Below, one piece after another: positions 38,509 through 46,659 of a stretch of 46,659 bases of DNA; the stretch's first letter is position 1; every line of letters begins with the position of its first letter. The notes under the pieces were generated by a model. The model was given only the letters and a program-made list of their open reading frames with translations. It searched no databases and was not told the DNA's origin. The stretch comes from Gammaproteobacteria bacterium. GTDB taxonomy: Bacteria > Pseudomonadota > Gammaproteobacteria > Nitrosococcales > Methylophagaceae. The stretch spans positions 1 through 46,659 of the forward strand of contig JAQRMU010000063.1 in the NCBI GenBank assembly GCA_028598975.1, read 5' to 3'. Position numbers and translations under genes: made by a program.

Positions 38509-38826
38509 ATGGAAAGATTAGTAAAAGGTGATCAGGTAATCGTTATTGCAGGTAAAGATAGCGGTAAAACTGGCGAAATTACGCAACGTGGTGATGATGG
38601 TAAGTTTGTTGTTCAAGGTATTAACCTTGTTAAAAAACACACCAAACCTAATCCTGCAATGGGTACGACTGGCGGCATCGTCGAAAAAGAAATGCCAATT
38701 CAAGGTTCTAACCTAGCTTTATTAAACCCTGCTACTGGCAAGGGTGATAAAGTGGGTTTTAAAGTATTGGAAGATGGCCGTAAGGTTCGCTTTTTTAAAT
38801 CAAATGGCGAAGTTGTCGGCGCATAA
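38509..38826 (+). CDS. rplX: 50S ribosomal protein L24
   Basis: L24 initiates 50S assembly at the tunnel exit. The 105 residues have an N-terminal KOW motif ([19 protein letters not shown]), the [23 protein letters not shown] stretch and the [29 protein letters not shown] end. ATG preceded by GTAGGAG. Confidence 0.97.
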   Translation: MERLVKGDQVIVIAGKDSGKTGEITQRGDDGKFVVQGINLVKKHTKPNPAMGTTGGIVEKEMPIQGSNLALLNPATGKGDKVGFKVLEDGRKVRFFKSNGEVVGA

Positions 38827-38845
38827 GCAAAATTAGGTATATACA

Positions 38846-39385
38846 GTGAGCAGATTAAAAGAATTTTATGGTGATACTGTAGTTGAGCAGTTAACTAAAC
38901 AGTTCGGCTATAAGTCAGTAATGGAAGTTCCAAGAATTACCAAAATTACTCTTAATATGGGTGTTGGTGAGGCTCTGACTGATAAGAAAGTATTAGAAAA
39001 TGCAGTGGCTGATATGGAAAAAATTTCCGGTCAAAAAGTTGTTGTAACGAAAGCTAAAAAGTCTATTGCAGGCTTTAAGTTGCGTGAAGGGTGGCCAGTA
39101 GGTTGTAAAGTGACTCTACGTTCTGAAAGAATGTATGATTTTCTTGATCGCCTAGTGACTATTTCTATTCCTAGGATTCGTGATTTTCGTGGTTTAAACC
39201 CAAAATCATTTGATCGTCAAGGTAACTATAGTATGGGGGTTAAAGAACAAATTATCTTCCCAGAAATTGAATACGATAAAATTGATAAATTGCGTGGTAT
39301 GGACATTACTATCACGACTACTGCAAAAAATGCAGAAGAGTCTTTAGCATTATTATCGGCTTTTAAGTTTCCTTTTAAAAAATAA
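38846..39385 (+). CDS. rplE: 50S ribosomal protein L5
   Basis: L5 binds 5S rRNA and the P-site tRNA elbow. The 179 residues include [43 protein letters not shown], the [30 protein letters not shown] block and a [20 protein letters not shown] end. Start is GTG. In E. coli S8 represses the spc operon around here; I do not see a clear S8 site. Confidence 0.97.
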   Translation: MSRLKEFYGDTVVEQLTKQFGYKSVMEVPRITKITLNMGVGEALTDKKVLENAVADMEKISGQKVVVTKAKKSIAGFKLREGWPVGCKVTLRSERMYDFLDRLVTISIPRIRDFRGLNPKSFDRQGNYSMGVKEQIIFPEIEYDKIDKLRGMDITITTTAKNAEESLALLSAFKFPFKK

Positions 39386-39404
39386 TATAGGTTAGGAATA
39401 AGTT

Positions 39405-39710
39405 ATGGCTAAACGTAGCATGGTTAATCGCGAAATTAAAAGAGCGAAACTAGTTAAGAAATATGCAGTCAAGCGTGCTGAATTAAAAAAGCAAATGCTT
39501 GATATGTCTTTAAGTTTTGATGATCGTCAAGAAGCTGCTAAGAAATTTCATGCACTTCCAAGAAACTCAAGCTCTGTTCGGATGAGAAATCGCTGTGAAA
39601 TCACAGGCCGTCCGCACGGTTACTATCGTAAGTTTGGTTTGTCTCGAAATAAATTGCGTGAACACGCAATGAAAGGTGATATTCCCGGCCTAGTAATGGC
39701 AAGCTGGTAG
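39405..39710 (+). CDS. rpsN: 30S ribosomal protein S14 (zinc-independent type)
   Basis: S14 assembles late into the 30S head. The 101 residues are the long, zinc-free form typical of proteobacteria: [16 protein letters not shown], then [44 protein letters not shown]. Only one Cys is present instead of the two CxxC pairs of the short form. Confidence 0.97.
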   Translation: MAKRSMVNREIKRAKLVKKYAVKRAELKKQMLDMSLSFDDRQEAAKKFHALPRNSSSVRMRNRCEITGRPHGYYRKFGLSRNKLREHAMKGDIPGLVMASW

Positions 39711-39741
39711 TCTTCTACCACAAACTTGGAGCTAATATAAA

Positions 39742-40137
39742 ATGAGTATGACAGATCCAGTTGCAGATATGCTTACACGTATCCGTAACGCACAACAAGC
39801 AAAGAAAACTGAAGTCACTATGCCTTCTTCAAAAGTAAAAGTGAGTATCGCTAACGTCCTTAAAGACGAAGGTTATATCTCAGCTTGCAATGTTAATGAT
39901 AACGATGGGAAAGCAACGCTTTCTATCTCATTAAAATACTTCGAAGGTAAAGCTGTAATTTCAAAAATTGACCGTGTTAGCCGACCTGGTTTACGCGTCT
40001 ATAAATCAGCGAAAGATTTACCAAAAGTCATTAACGGACTTGGTGTCGCTATTGTGTCAACATCTAAAGGTGTAATGGCTGATCGTAAGGCAAGAGAACT
40101 TGGTCAGGGCGGTGAAGTCCTGTGCGCAGTTAGCTAA
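39742..40137 (+). CDS. rpsH: 30S ribosomal protein S8
   Basis: S8 binds 16S helix 21 and is the spc-operon repressor in E. coli. The 131 residues start [31 protein letters not shown] and end [26 protein letters not shown], the RNA-binding C-terminal domain. The first ATG is kept because E. coli S8 begins MSMQDP; it is preceded by TTGGAGC. Confidence 0.98.
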   Translation: MSMTDPVADMLTRIRNAQQAKKTEVTMPSSKVKVSIANVLKDEGYISACNVNDNDGKATLSISLKYFEGKAVISKIDRVSRPGLRVYKSAKDLPKVINGLGVAIVSTSKGVMADRKARELGQGGEVLCAVS

Positions 40138-40161
40138 GCCTTTATATTTGGAGATTTAAGA

Positions 40162-40695
40162 ATGTCACGTATAGCAAACGCAGCTGTAGAAATACCTGCA
40201 GGTGTTGAAGTCTCTCTTAATGGTGCAGAGGTTTCTATTAAAGGTACTAAAGGTACTTTAAACAGAAATATCCACGTAGATGTGGAAGTTGCCCAGCAAG
40301 GTAGTACTTTAACAACAACATCACGCAAAAAATCAAAACAAGCCGTGGCTCAAGCTGGTACAGCTCGCGCCCTACTTAATAATATGGTTCTTGGTGTTTC
40401 TCAAGGTTTTGAGAAGAAATTAACACTTGTTGGTGTTGGTTACCGTGCTAAAGCACAAGGTAGTAAGTTAGATCTTACACTTGGTTTTTCACACCCAGTA
40501 CAATATGAAGTTCCTGAAGGCATTAAGGTTGACACACCAAGTCAAACTGAAATTGTTATATCAGGTGCTGATAAGCAAGTAGTAGGTCAGGTTGCAGCAG
40601 ATATCCGCGCATACCGTCCACCAGAGCCATACAAAGGTAAAGGTGTTCGATATTCGGATGAGCATGTTGCTCGTAAAGAAGCTAAGAAGAAATAA
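40162..40695 (+). CDS. rplF: 50S ribosomal protein L6
   Basis: L6 lies near the sarcin-ricin loop. The 177 residues show the duplicated fold, with [20 protein letters not shown] in the first half and [33 protein letters not shown] in the second. The conserved [26 protein letters not shown] tail follows. Same length as E. coli. Confidence 0.98.
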   Translation: MSRIANAAVEIPAGVEVSLNGAEVSIKGTKGTLNRNIHVDVEVAQQGSTLTTTSRKKSKQAVAQAGTARALLNNMVLGVSQGFEKKLTLVGVGYRAKAQGSKLDLTLGFSHPVQYEVPEGIKVDTPSQTEIVISGADKQVVGQVAADIRAYRPPEPYKGKGVRYSDEHVARKEAKKK

Positions 40696-40707
40696 TTAGG
40701 CTGAACA

Positions 40708-41061
40708 ATGGATAAGAAAAATTCAAGATTACGTAGAGCTACAAAAACTCGCGCTAAGTTAAAAGAGCTCGAAGTTTACAGATTGTCAGTTCATAGAACT
40801 TCACAGCATATCTATGCTCAAGTCCTTGCTCACGATAGCTCAAAAGTTATTGCCTCAGCATCAACACTAGATGCTGAAGTTAAGAAAGACTTAACTGCAA
40901 CAAGTAATGTTGCTGCTGCAGAAGCAGTTGGTAAAGCGGTTGCTTTGCGAGCTGTAAAAGAAGGCGTTGAAAAGGTTGCTTTTGACCGTTCAGGCTTCAG
41001 CTATCATGGTCGCGTTAAAGCGTTAGCAGATGCTGCACGCGAAAACGGCTTGCAGTTCTAA
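40708..41061 (+). CDS. rplR: 50S ribosomal protein L18
   Basis: L18 mediates 5S rRNA attachment to 23S rRNA. The 117 residues have a basic, flexible N-terminus (about 1-20), then [32 protein letters not shown] and the [26 protein letters not shown] end. Spacing from rplF is 12 bp. Confidence 0.97.
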   Translation: MDKKNSRLRRATKTRAKLKELEVYRLSVHRTSQHIYAQVLAHDSSKVIASASTLDAEVKKDLTATSNVAAAEAVGKAVALRAVKEGVEKVAFDRSGFSYHGRVKALADAARENGLQF

Positions 41062-41078
41062 TTTAAAGGTATTATCAC

Positions 41079-41588
41079 ATGGCACAAAATGATCAACGAC
41101 AAGCCCCTTCTGACGGTTTGATTGAAAAGTTAGTAGGTATTCGCCGCGTTGCTAAAGTTGTTAAAGGTGGTCGCGTATTCGGTTTCTCAGCACTAACAGT
41201 AGTTGGTGATGGTGAAGGTCGCGTTGGCTTCGGTCAAGGTAAAGCTCGCGAAGTACCTGTTGCAATTCAAAAAGCAATGGACGAAGCAAGAAAGAACATG
41301 CAAACAGTTACTTTGAACGGTAACACATTGCAGCATCCTTTAACTTCTCGTCACGGTGCAGCAAAAGTTTATATGCAACCAGCTTCTGATGGTACAGGTG
41401 TAATTGCCGGTGGTGCAATGCGTGCTGTATTTGACGTGGTTGGCGTTCATAACGTACTTGCTAAATCGATTGGTTCAACTAACCCATTAAATGTTGTGAG
41501 AGCAACAATTAAAGGTCTGACGGATATGAGTAATCCTGAAGCAGTTGCAGCTAAACGTGGTAAGACAGTTTCAGAGATTATGGAATAA
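41079..41588 (+). CDS. rpsE: 30S ribosomal protein S5
   Basis: S5 shapes the mRNA entry site and accuracy. The 169 residues include [39 protein letters not shown]; the KGGRV loop, whose changes give spectinomycin resistance, is wild type. The C-terminal half has [37 protein letters not shown]. rpmD starts 4 bp after the stop. Confidence 0.98.
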   Translation: MAQNDQRQAPSDGLIEKLVGIRRVAKVVKGGRVFGFSALTVVGDGEGRVGFGQGKAREVPVAIQKAMDEARKNMQTVTLNGNTLQHPLTSRHGAAKVYMQPASDGTGVIAGGAMRAVFDVVGVHNVLAKSIGSTNPLNVVRATIKGLTDMSNPEAVAAKRGKTVSEIME

Positions 41589-41592
41589 GAAA

Positions 41593-41781
41593 ATGACATC
41601 ACAAGCTAAATTGAAAGTCACTTTGGTAAAAAGTACCATTGGCCGTCTTGCTAAACATAAAGCATGTGTTGCTGGTTTAGGTTTAAGAAAAACGGGTAGT
41701 AGCGCTATTGTTATCGATACACCTGAAAATAGAGGCATGATCAATCATGTTTCATATTTGTTAAAGGTTGAGGAAGCATAA
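41593..41781 (+). CDS. rpmD: 50S ribosomal protein L30
   Basis: A 62-residue protein with the L30 core [57 protein letters not shown] chose the ATG at 41593; the frame is open further upstream into rpsE, but only this start gives the family N-terminus. rplO begins one base after the stop. Confidence 0.95.
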   Translation: MTSQAKLKVTLVKSTIGRLAKHKACVAGLGLRKTGSSAIVIDTPENRGMINHVSYLLKVEEA

Positions 41782-41782
41782 G

Positions 41783-42217
41783 ATGTATTTAAATACTATT
41801 GCACCAGCACCAGGCGCAACGAAAAACGCTAAACGCGTTGGTCGTGGTACCGGATCAGGTACAGGTAAAACATGTGGTCGTGGTCATAAAGGTCAAAAAT
41901 CACGTTCAGGTGGTTTTTCAAAACGTGGTTTTGAAGGTGGTCAACAACCTTTACAACGTCGTCTACCTAAAGTAGGTTTTAGATCTCGTAAAAGCTCAAC
42001 TACAGCAGAAATTAGACTTGATGTGGTTGCTAATATTTCGGGTGATGTAATTGACTTACTTGCATTGAAATCTGTTGGAGCAGTTCCGGACAACACACTT
42101 CGTTGCAAAGTTATCAACTCTGGTGAGATCGCTACAGCTATCACAGTAAAAGGTTTGTCTGTTACTGCTGGTGCACAAAAAGCGATTGAAGCTGCCGGCG
42201 GTAAAGTCGAAGACTAA
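41783..42217 (+). CDS. rplO: 50S ribosomal protein L15
   Basis: L15 is a late-intermediate 50S assembly protein. The 144 residues start [44 protein letters not shown], a glycine- and arginine-rich rRNA-binding extension. The globular end follows, with [24 protein letters not shown] 41783 has GAGGAAG upstream; an in-frame TTG at 41768 lies inside rpmD and would add unneeded residues. Confidence 0.97.
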   Translation: MYLNTIAPAPGATKNAKRVGRGTGSGTGKTCGRGHKGQKSRSGGFSKRGFEGGQQPLQRRLPKVGFRSRKSSTTAEIRLDVVANISGDVIDLLALKSVGAVPDNTLRCKVINSGEIATAITVKGLSVTAGAQKAIEAAGGKVED

Positions 42218-42220
42218 TAC

Positions 42221-43555
42221 GTGGAAAATAATAAACAACAAACAGGGAAGTATGCAGAGCTAAAAAGTCGCTTACTTTTTGTCTTGGGAGCATTGCTTGT
42301 ATATCGAATGGGTACATTCATTCCTGTTCCCGGTATTGATCCTGCGGCTTTAGCTGTTATGTTTGAACAGCAAAAAGGCACTATTTTAGACATGTTTAAC
42401 ATGTTCTCTGGTGGTGCCTTATCGCGCTTGTCTGTATTTGCTTTAGGGATTATGCCTTACATTTCTGCCTCTATTATTATGCAGTTATTAACGGTTGTTC
42501 ACCCTAAGTTAGCGCAAATGAAGAAAGAGGGTGCCGCTGGTAAAAGAAAGATAACGCAATATACACGCTATGGAACATTGGTTCTTGCTACCTTCCAAGC
42601 ATTAGGTATTGCTGTTGCTCTTGAAGCTCAGAGCGCCGGTGGAATAGGTGTGGTAGTTGATCCTGGATTGTTATTCAGAATTACTGCAGTAATTACACTT
42701 GTTACTGGAACAATGTTCTTAATGTGGTTAGGTGAGCAGATTACAGAACGTGGAATCGGTAATGGTATTTCATTAATAATCTTTGCTGGTATCGTTGCGG
42801 GCTTACCTGCTGCGATTGGTGGAACACTTGAATTAGCGAGAACTGGGCAATTGCATACGTTCTTAGTAATTACATTATTGTTCTTGGCTTTAGCTGTAAC
42901 AGCATTTGTAGTTTATGTTGAACGTGCACAACGTAGAATCCCTGTACATTACGCTAAACGTCAACAAGGACGTAAGATGATGGCAGGGCAGGTAACGCAT
43001 TTACCGCTTAAGTTAAATATGGCTGGTGTGATTCCACCAATTTTTGCTTCAAGTATTATATTGTTTCCTGCTACAATAGCCGGCTGGTTTGGCGCATCTG
43101 AAGGAATGGAGTGGTTGCAGAATATCTCTACACTAATGTCTCCAGGTCAACCTATGTATGTGCTTGCATATGCAGTGGCGATTATTTTCTTTTGTTTTTT
43201 CTATACTGCTTTGGTATTTAATCCAAAAGAAACTGCAGAGAATTTACAAAAATCAGGCGCGTTTATTCCTGGAATACGCCCTGGAGAACAAACAACACGC
43301 TATGTAGATAGTGTTATGGGACGTCTAACATTAGCAGGTGCGGTATATATAACTGCAGTATGTTTGCTTCCTGAGTTTTTAATATTGTATTGGAATGTAC
43401 CGTTCTACTTTGGTGGTACATCGCTTCTCATTATTGTTGTTGTTGTGATGGATTTTGTGTCACAAGTACAATCGCATATGATGTCGCAACAGTATGAGAG
43501 TTTGATGCGTAAATCAAACAAGAAAGATAAAGGTATGTCAGGTTTTTTAAACTAA
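42221..43555 (+). CDS. secY: Preprotein translocase subunit SecY
   Basis: SecY is the protein-conducting pore of the inner membrane. The 444 residues have ten TM segments. Landmarks are [16 protein letters not shown] in the first periplasmic region, the plug-bearing second TM with [58 protein letters not shown], and the [14 protein letters not shown] cytoplasmic loop that contacts SecA and ribosomes. It starts at GTG 3 bp after rplO with no strong ribosome binding site, so translation is probably coupled. Confidence 0.98.
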   Translation: MENNKQQTGKYAELKSRLLFVLGALLVYRMGTFIPVPGIDPAALAVMFEQQKGTILDMFNMFSGGALSRLSVFALGIMPYISASIIMQLLTVVHPKLAQMKKEGAAGKRKITQYTRYGTLVLATFQALGIAVALEAQSAGGIGVVVDPGLLFRITAVITLVTGTMFLMWLGEQITERGIGNGISLIIFAGIVAGLPAAIGGTLELARTGQLHTFLVITLLFLALAVTAFVVYVERAQRRIPVHYAKRQQGRKMMAGQVTHLPLKLNMAGVIPPIFASSIILFPATIAGWFGASEGMEWLQNISTLMSPGQPMYVLAYAVAIIFFCFFYTALVFNPKETAENLQKSGAFIPGIRPGEQTTRYVDSVMGRLTLAGAVYITAVCLLPEFLILYWNVPFYFGGTSLLIIVVVVMDFVSQVQSHMMSQQYESLMRKSNKKDKGMSGFLN

Positions 43556-43588
43556 AAACCATAAATACAAAATTGGTGGAGAAATTCG

Positions 43589-43702
43589 ATGAAAGTTCAA
43601 GCTTCGGTTAAGAAGATTTGCCGCAATTGCAAAGTTGTAAAAAGAAAAGGTGTCGTGCGTGTGATTTGTAAAGAAGCACGTCATAAGCAGCGTCAAGGTT
43701 AA
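43589..43702 (+). CDS. rpmJ: 50S ribosomal protein L36 (zinc-binding type)
   Basis: A 37-residue protein with start ATG after a GGTGGAGAAA ribosome binding site. It begins [15 protein letters not shown] and ends EARHKQRQG. The zinc ribbon ligands Cys11, Cys14, Cys27 and His32 are all present, so this is the zinc (C+) form. It is in its usual place, 33 bp after secY. The next 89 bp before rpsM show no strong promoter or leader. Confidence 0.95.
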   Translation: MKVQASVKKICRNCKVVKRKGVVRVICKEARHKQRQG

Positions 43703-43791
43703 AAGACGTCACGATAATTTAAATTGTTGTGGATGAGTGGTTTTATATGTTAATATTCACGGTTCACATCAGAAGAATTTAGGGTAGCTCA

Positions 43792-44145
43792 ATGGCTCGT
43801 ATAGCAGGAATAAACGTCCCTGTGCAAAAGCACACGGTGATAGCATTAACTTCTATTTATGGAATTGGATTAACACGCGCGCAGAAAGTTTGTGATGCCG
43901 CAGGTGTTGCTCGTGATGCTAAGGTTAGAGATCTAACAGAAGCGGAAGTAGAATTACTTCGTACAGAAATTGCTAAGTACACTGTAGAAGGTGATTTGCG
44001 ACGCGAAGTGTCAATGGATATTAAGCGCTTGAAAGATTTGGGCTGCTACCGTGGTGTCCGTCATCGTAGAGGCTTACCTCTTCGAGGTCAAAGAACTAAA
44101 ACAAATGCAAGGACTCGTAAAGGTCCTCGCCGCATGATTAAATAA
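43792..44145 (+). CDS. rpsM: 30S ribosomal protein S13
   Basis: S13 bridges the 30S head to the 50S and P-site tRNA. The 117 residues begin [33 protein letters not shown] and end with the basic [25 protein letters not shown] tail. It opens the alpha cluster. In E. coli the preceding leader folds into a pseudoknot bound by S4; I cannot confirm one in the 89-bp gap here. Confidence 0.98.
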   Translation: MARIAGINVPVQKHTVIALTSIYGIGLTRAQKVCDAAGVARDAKVRDLTEAEVELLRTEIAKYTVEGDLRREVSMDIKRLKDLGCYRGVRHRRGLPLRGQRTKTNARTRKGPRRMIK

Positions 44146-44156
44146 AGAGGCTTTCG

Positions 44157-44546
44157 ATGGCAAATTCATCAGCACGCCAACGTAAGCGTGTAAAAAAGAA
44201 TGTAGTTGATGGTGTGGCACATGTGCATGCATCATTTAATAACACAATCATTACAATCACAGATCGTCAAGGTAATGCGTTATCTTGGGCTACATCTGGA
44301 GGTTGTGGATTCCGTGGTTCGCGTAAGAGCACACCTTTTGCAGCTCAAGTAGCAGCTGAAAAAGCGGGTGAGGTTGCACAAGGCTTCGGAATGAAAAACC
44401 TTGATGTTGAAATCAAGGGCCCAGGTCCAGGTCGTGAATCAGCGGTTCGTGCATTGAACAACCTAGGTTTTAAAATTAATAATATTACTGACGTTACACC
44501 TATTCCACATAATGGTTGTCGTCCGCCAAAAAGACGTAGAGTCTAA
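44157..44546 (+). CDS. rpsK: 30S ribosomal protein S11
   Basis: S11 sits on the 30S platform near the Shine-Dalgarno helix. The 129 residues include [53 protein letters not shown] and the [15 protein letters not shown] end, whose Asn-Gly pair is the known isoaspartate site. The family length is exact. Confidence 0.98.
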   Translation: MANSSARQRKRVKKNVVDGVAHVHASFNNTIITITDRQGNALSWATSGGCGFRGSRKSTPFAAQVAAEKAGEVAQGFGMKNLDVEIKGPGPGRESAVRALNNLGFKINNITDVTPIPHNGCRPPKRRRV

Positions 44547-44561
44547 TTAGGAGAAATCATT

Positions 44562-45188
44562 ATGGCTAGATATATTGGTGCAAAATGTCGCTTATGTCGC
44601 CGAGAAGGCGAGAAGTTGTTTTTAAAAGGCGAAAAGTGTTACACGTCTAAATGTGCGATTGAAAATCGTGCGTTTCCACCGGGTCAACATGGTCAACGTC
44701 GTGGTCGCTTATCTGACTATGCTACACAGTTACGTGAGAAGCAAAAGTTACGTCGTGTATACGGAGTGTTAGAAAAGCAGTTCCGTTTATATTATAAAGC
44801 GGCTGACAACATGAAAGGTTCTACAGGTGAGAATCTTCTTCAGTTGTTAGAGAATCGTTTAGATAACGTTGTTTATCGTATGGGTTTTGGTGTTTCACGT
44901 AGTGAAGCGCGTCAACTAGTACGTCACAATGCAATCATTGTTAACGGTGAGAAAGTAAATATTCCTTCTTACCAAGTTAGTGCTGATGATGTAATTGCAA
45001 TTCGTGAAGCTGGTAAGAACCAAATTCGAATTAAAGCAGCTTTAGATCTTGCTGCTCAAAACGGGTTTTCTGATTGGGTTGAAGTTGATGTTGCTAAAAT
45101 GTCTGGAACATATAAACATGTACCAGAACGTTCTGATTTATCAGCAGATATCAACGAACATTTGATCGTTGAGCTTTACTCGAAATAG
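44562..45188 (+). CDS. rpsD: 30S ribosomal protein S4 (four-cysteine, zinc-type)
   Basis: S4 initiates 30S assembly, influences accuracy and, in E. coli, represses the alpha operon. The 208 residues share the core [30 protein letters not shown], the S4 RNA-binding domain (about 95-160) and the [21 protein letters not shown] end. Unlike E. coli S4, the N-terminus has four Cys (9, 12, 26, 31) in a CX2C-X13-CX4C pattern, a likely zinc site. This C+ form is usual in other bacterial groups. Confidence 0.98.
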   Translation: MARYIGAKCRLCRREGEKLFLKGEKCYTSKCAIENRAFPPGQHGQRRGRLSDYATQLREKQKLRRVYGVLEKQFRLYYKAADNMKGSTGENLLQLLENRLDNVVYRMGFGVSRSEARQLVRHNAIIVNGEKVNIPSYQVSADDVIAIREAGKNQIRIKAALDLAAQNGFSDWVEVDVAKMSGTYKHVPERSDLSADINEHLIVELYSK

Positions 45189-45232
45189 AAATAACTAAAC
45201 CTATTGATTTAGGTTTGATTAGAGGAATTTAA

Positions 45233-46216
45233 ATGACGACCTTTACGAGTCAATTTCTTAAACCAAGTTTGGTTGATATAAAGAAATTTAGTGATACACG
45301 TACACGTCTTGTTCTTGAGCCACTTGAACGTGGCTTTGGACATACACTTGGAAATGCATTGCGCCGTATTCTTTTATCATCAATGGATGGTTCAGCAGTT
45401 GTTGAAGCTCAAATTGATGGTGTTGTACATGAATACTCAGCTATTGATGGTGTTCAAGAAGACGTTTTAGACGTGCTTTTGAATATGAAAGGACTTGCCT
45501 TTAAATTGCATGAGCAGAATGAAGTTGTGCTTACTGTAAATAAAGAGGGTGTTGGCCCAGTTACGGCTGCTGACATTCAACTGCCACATAACGTTGAAGT
45601 TGCAAACCCTGAGCATGTTATTGCCAATCTTACTGGTGGTAGTTTATCTATCACATTTAAGGTTGAAAAAGGTCGCGGATATTTACCGGCTAATAAACGT
45701 CAATCAGATGAAGATGAAGAACGTGTTATCGGTCAGCTATATTTAGATGCATCTTATAGCCCTGTTAACATGGTTACATATGAGGTTGAAAGTGCACGAG
45801 TGGAAAATCGAACTGATCTTGATAGATTAATTCTCGATGTTGATACCGATGGTACTTTAGATGCTGAAGATGCAATTAAATATGCCTCTACTATATTAAG
45901 TGACCAGTTATCTTCATTTGTAGACTTTACTGTTATCGAACCTGTAGAAGTGGAAGAAGAAGAAGCGCCAATTGCCCCAGAATTACTACAAGCAATTGAT
46001 GAGCTTGACTTAACTGTTCGCTCTGCAAACTGTTTAAAAGCAGAAAATATCTATTATGTTGGTGATTTGATTCAACGTTCTGAAATGGAACTGTTGAAAA
46101 CACCAAACTTAGGTAAAAAATCATTAACTGAAATTAAAGATGTATTGGCTTCAAAAGGATTATCATTAGGTATGCACCTTGATAGCTGGCCGCCTGCATC
46201 ATTAGAACAAAAATAA
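45233..46216 (+). CDS. rpoA: DNA-directed RNA polymerase subunit alpha
   Basis: Alpha dimers start polymerase assembly and contact promoters and activators. The 327 residues have the N-terminal domain (about 1-235) with [25 protein letters not shown] and an acidic linker ([13 protein letters not shown]). The C-terminal domain (about 250-320) has [21 protein letters not shown] and the [28 protein letters not shown] helices that bind UP elements. E. coli alpha has 329. It follows rpsD by 44 bp. Confidence 0.98.
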   Translation: MTTFTSQFLKPSLVDIKKFSDTRTRLVLEPLERGFGHTLGNALRRILLSSMDGSAVVEAQIDGVVHEYSAIDGVQEDVLDVLLNMKGLAFKLHEQNEVVLTVNKEGVGPVTAADIQLPHNVEVANPEHVIANLTGGSLSITFKVEKGRGYLPANKRQSDEDEERVIGQLYLDASYSPVNMVTYEVESARVENRTDLDRLILDVDTDGTLDAEDAIKYASTILSDQLSSFVDFTVIEPVEVEEEEAPIAPELLQAIDELDLTVRSANCLKAENIYYVGDLIQRSEMELLKTPNLGKKSLTEIKDVLASKGLSLGMHLDSWPPASLEQK

Positions 46217-46228
46217 GGTATTTGAGAT

Positions 46229-46609
46229 ATGCGTCATCGTAACTCTGGTCGTAAATTAAACCGTAACAGTAGCCATAGAACAGCAATGTTCAAAAATATG
46301 GCGGCTTCTCTTGTTGATCACGAAATTATTCGTACAACATTGCCTAAAGCTAAAGAATTACGTGGTGTTATTGAACCACTAATTACTTTAAGTAAAGAAG
46401 ATACTGTTGCAAATCGTAGACTTGCTTTCTCTCGTTTAGGCGATAGAGATGCAGTAACAAAATTATTTTCTGATATTGGACCTCGTTCAGCTAACCGTCC
46501 AGGTGGTTATGTACGTGTTCTAAAAATGGGCTTGCGTGCTGGTGATAAAGCGCCAATGGCTATTGTGGAATTAGTTGACCGTAGCGTTGAAGCTACTGCT
46601 GCAGAGTAA
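46229..46609 (+). CDS. rplQ: 50S ribosomal protein L17
   Basis: L17 lies at the tunnel exit side of the 50S. The 126 residues start [45 protein letters not shown] and include [30 protein letters not shown]. It follows rpoA by 12 bp and ends the whole ribosomal gene run. Confidence 0.98.
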   Translation: MRHRNSGRKLNRNSSHRTAMFKNMAASLVDHEIIRTTLPKAKELRGVIEPLITLSKEDTVANRRLAFSRLGDRDAVTKLFSDIGPRSANRPGGYVRVLKMGLRAGDKAPMAIVELVDRSVEATAAE

Positions 46610-46631
46610 TTCTTTCAAAAAAGATACAATT

Positions 46632-46657
46632 AAAAAGCCGACGAAAGTCGGCTTTTT
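46632..46657 (+). terminator. Intrinsic terminator after rplQ
   Basis: AAAAAGCCGAC/GTCGGCTTTTT with a GAAA tetraloop and five terminal T is a textbook Rho-independent terminator and, being flanked by A and T runs, can work on both strands. It closes the alpha cluster 22 bases after the rplQ stop, at the right edge of the window. Confidence 0.95.
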
Positions 46658-46659
46658 AG

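Overview
This window is a housekeeping segment of a gammaproteobacterial chromosome with AT-leaning base composition. The lineage is indicated by E. coli-like gene order (tyrT-glyT-thrT-tufB-trpT-secE-nusG-rplKAJL-rpoBC; str, S10, spc and alpha clusters; ubiE-ubiJ-ubiB; hslVU), E. coli-like RNA polymerase subunits, and the UbiJ and UbiX ubiquinone genes. The left edge carries two periplasmic proteins of PQQ-dependent alcohol oxidation systems and a formate-tetrahydrofolate ligase, which suggests a methylotroph or alcohol oxidiser. A Methylophaga-like or related Thiotrichales bacterium is my best guess, but it is an inference and not proven here. I see no rRNA, CRISPR array, insertion sequence, phage gene or clear foreign island.

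Layout. (1) 1-2101, plus strand: a short solute-binding-like protein and a YVTN beta-propeller, closed by a strong terminator. (2) 2144-6407, plus: an unknown 5-TM protein, mpl (murein recycling) and ubiX (prenyl-FMN), each overlapping the next, then fhs, ending at a hairpin shared with the convergent minus-strand cluster. (3) 6416-14887, minus: hslV-hslU-DUF971-ubiE-ubiJ-ubiB-HDOD-djlA-small coiled-coil membrane protein-SPFH protein, with gaps of at most 57 bp or overlaps, so possibly one long operon covering protein quality control, ubiquinone synthesis and membrane-associated chaperone functions. (4) 15039-20072, plus: a promoter, three tRNAs, tufB, tRNA-Trp, secE, nusG, rplK, rplA, an L10-type leader, rplJ and rplL. 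(5) 20121-28683: an attenuator-like hairpin, rpoB, rpoC and a strong hairpin. (6) 28738-46657: a good sigma70-like promoter, then rpsL-rpsG-fusA-tufA running straight into the S10, spc and alpha clusters, ending with rplQ and a textbook intrinsic terminator.

The genes form the core of gene expression: core RNA polymerase (alpha, beta, beta'), NusG, both elongation factors, about 30 ribosomal proteins and the SecYE channel, all on one strand. Regulation visible in the DNA includes a probable L1 operator ahead of rplK, a kink-turn-bearing L10 leader with an added terminator-like hairpin ahead of rplJ, and an attenuator between rplL and rpoB. The 6-bp tufA-rpsJ gap leaves no room for an E. coli-style L4-regulated S10 leader.

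I found no convincing novel system. The best leads are the shortened PQQ-linked binding protein, the SPFH/small coiled-coil membrane pair next to djlA, the 5-TM gene coupled to mpl, the terminator-bearing L10 leader, and a repeat/palindrome element between hslV and the tRNA-tufB promoter. No stretch longer than about 300 bases lacks a gene.
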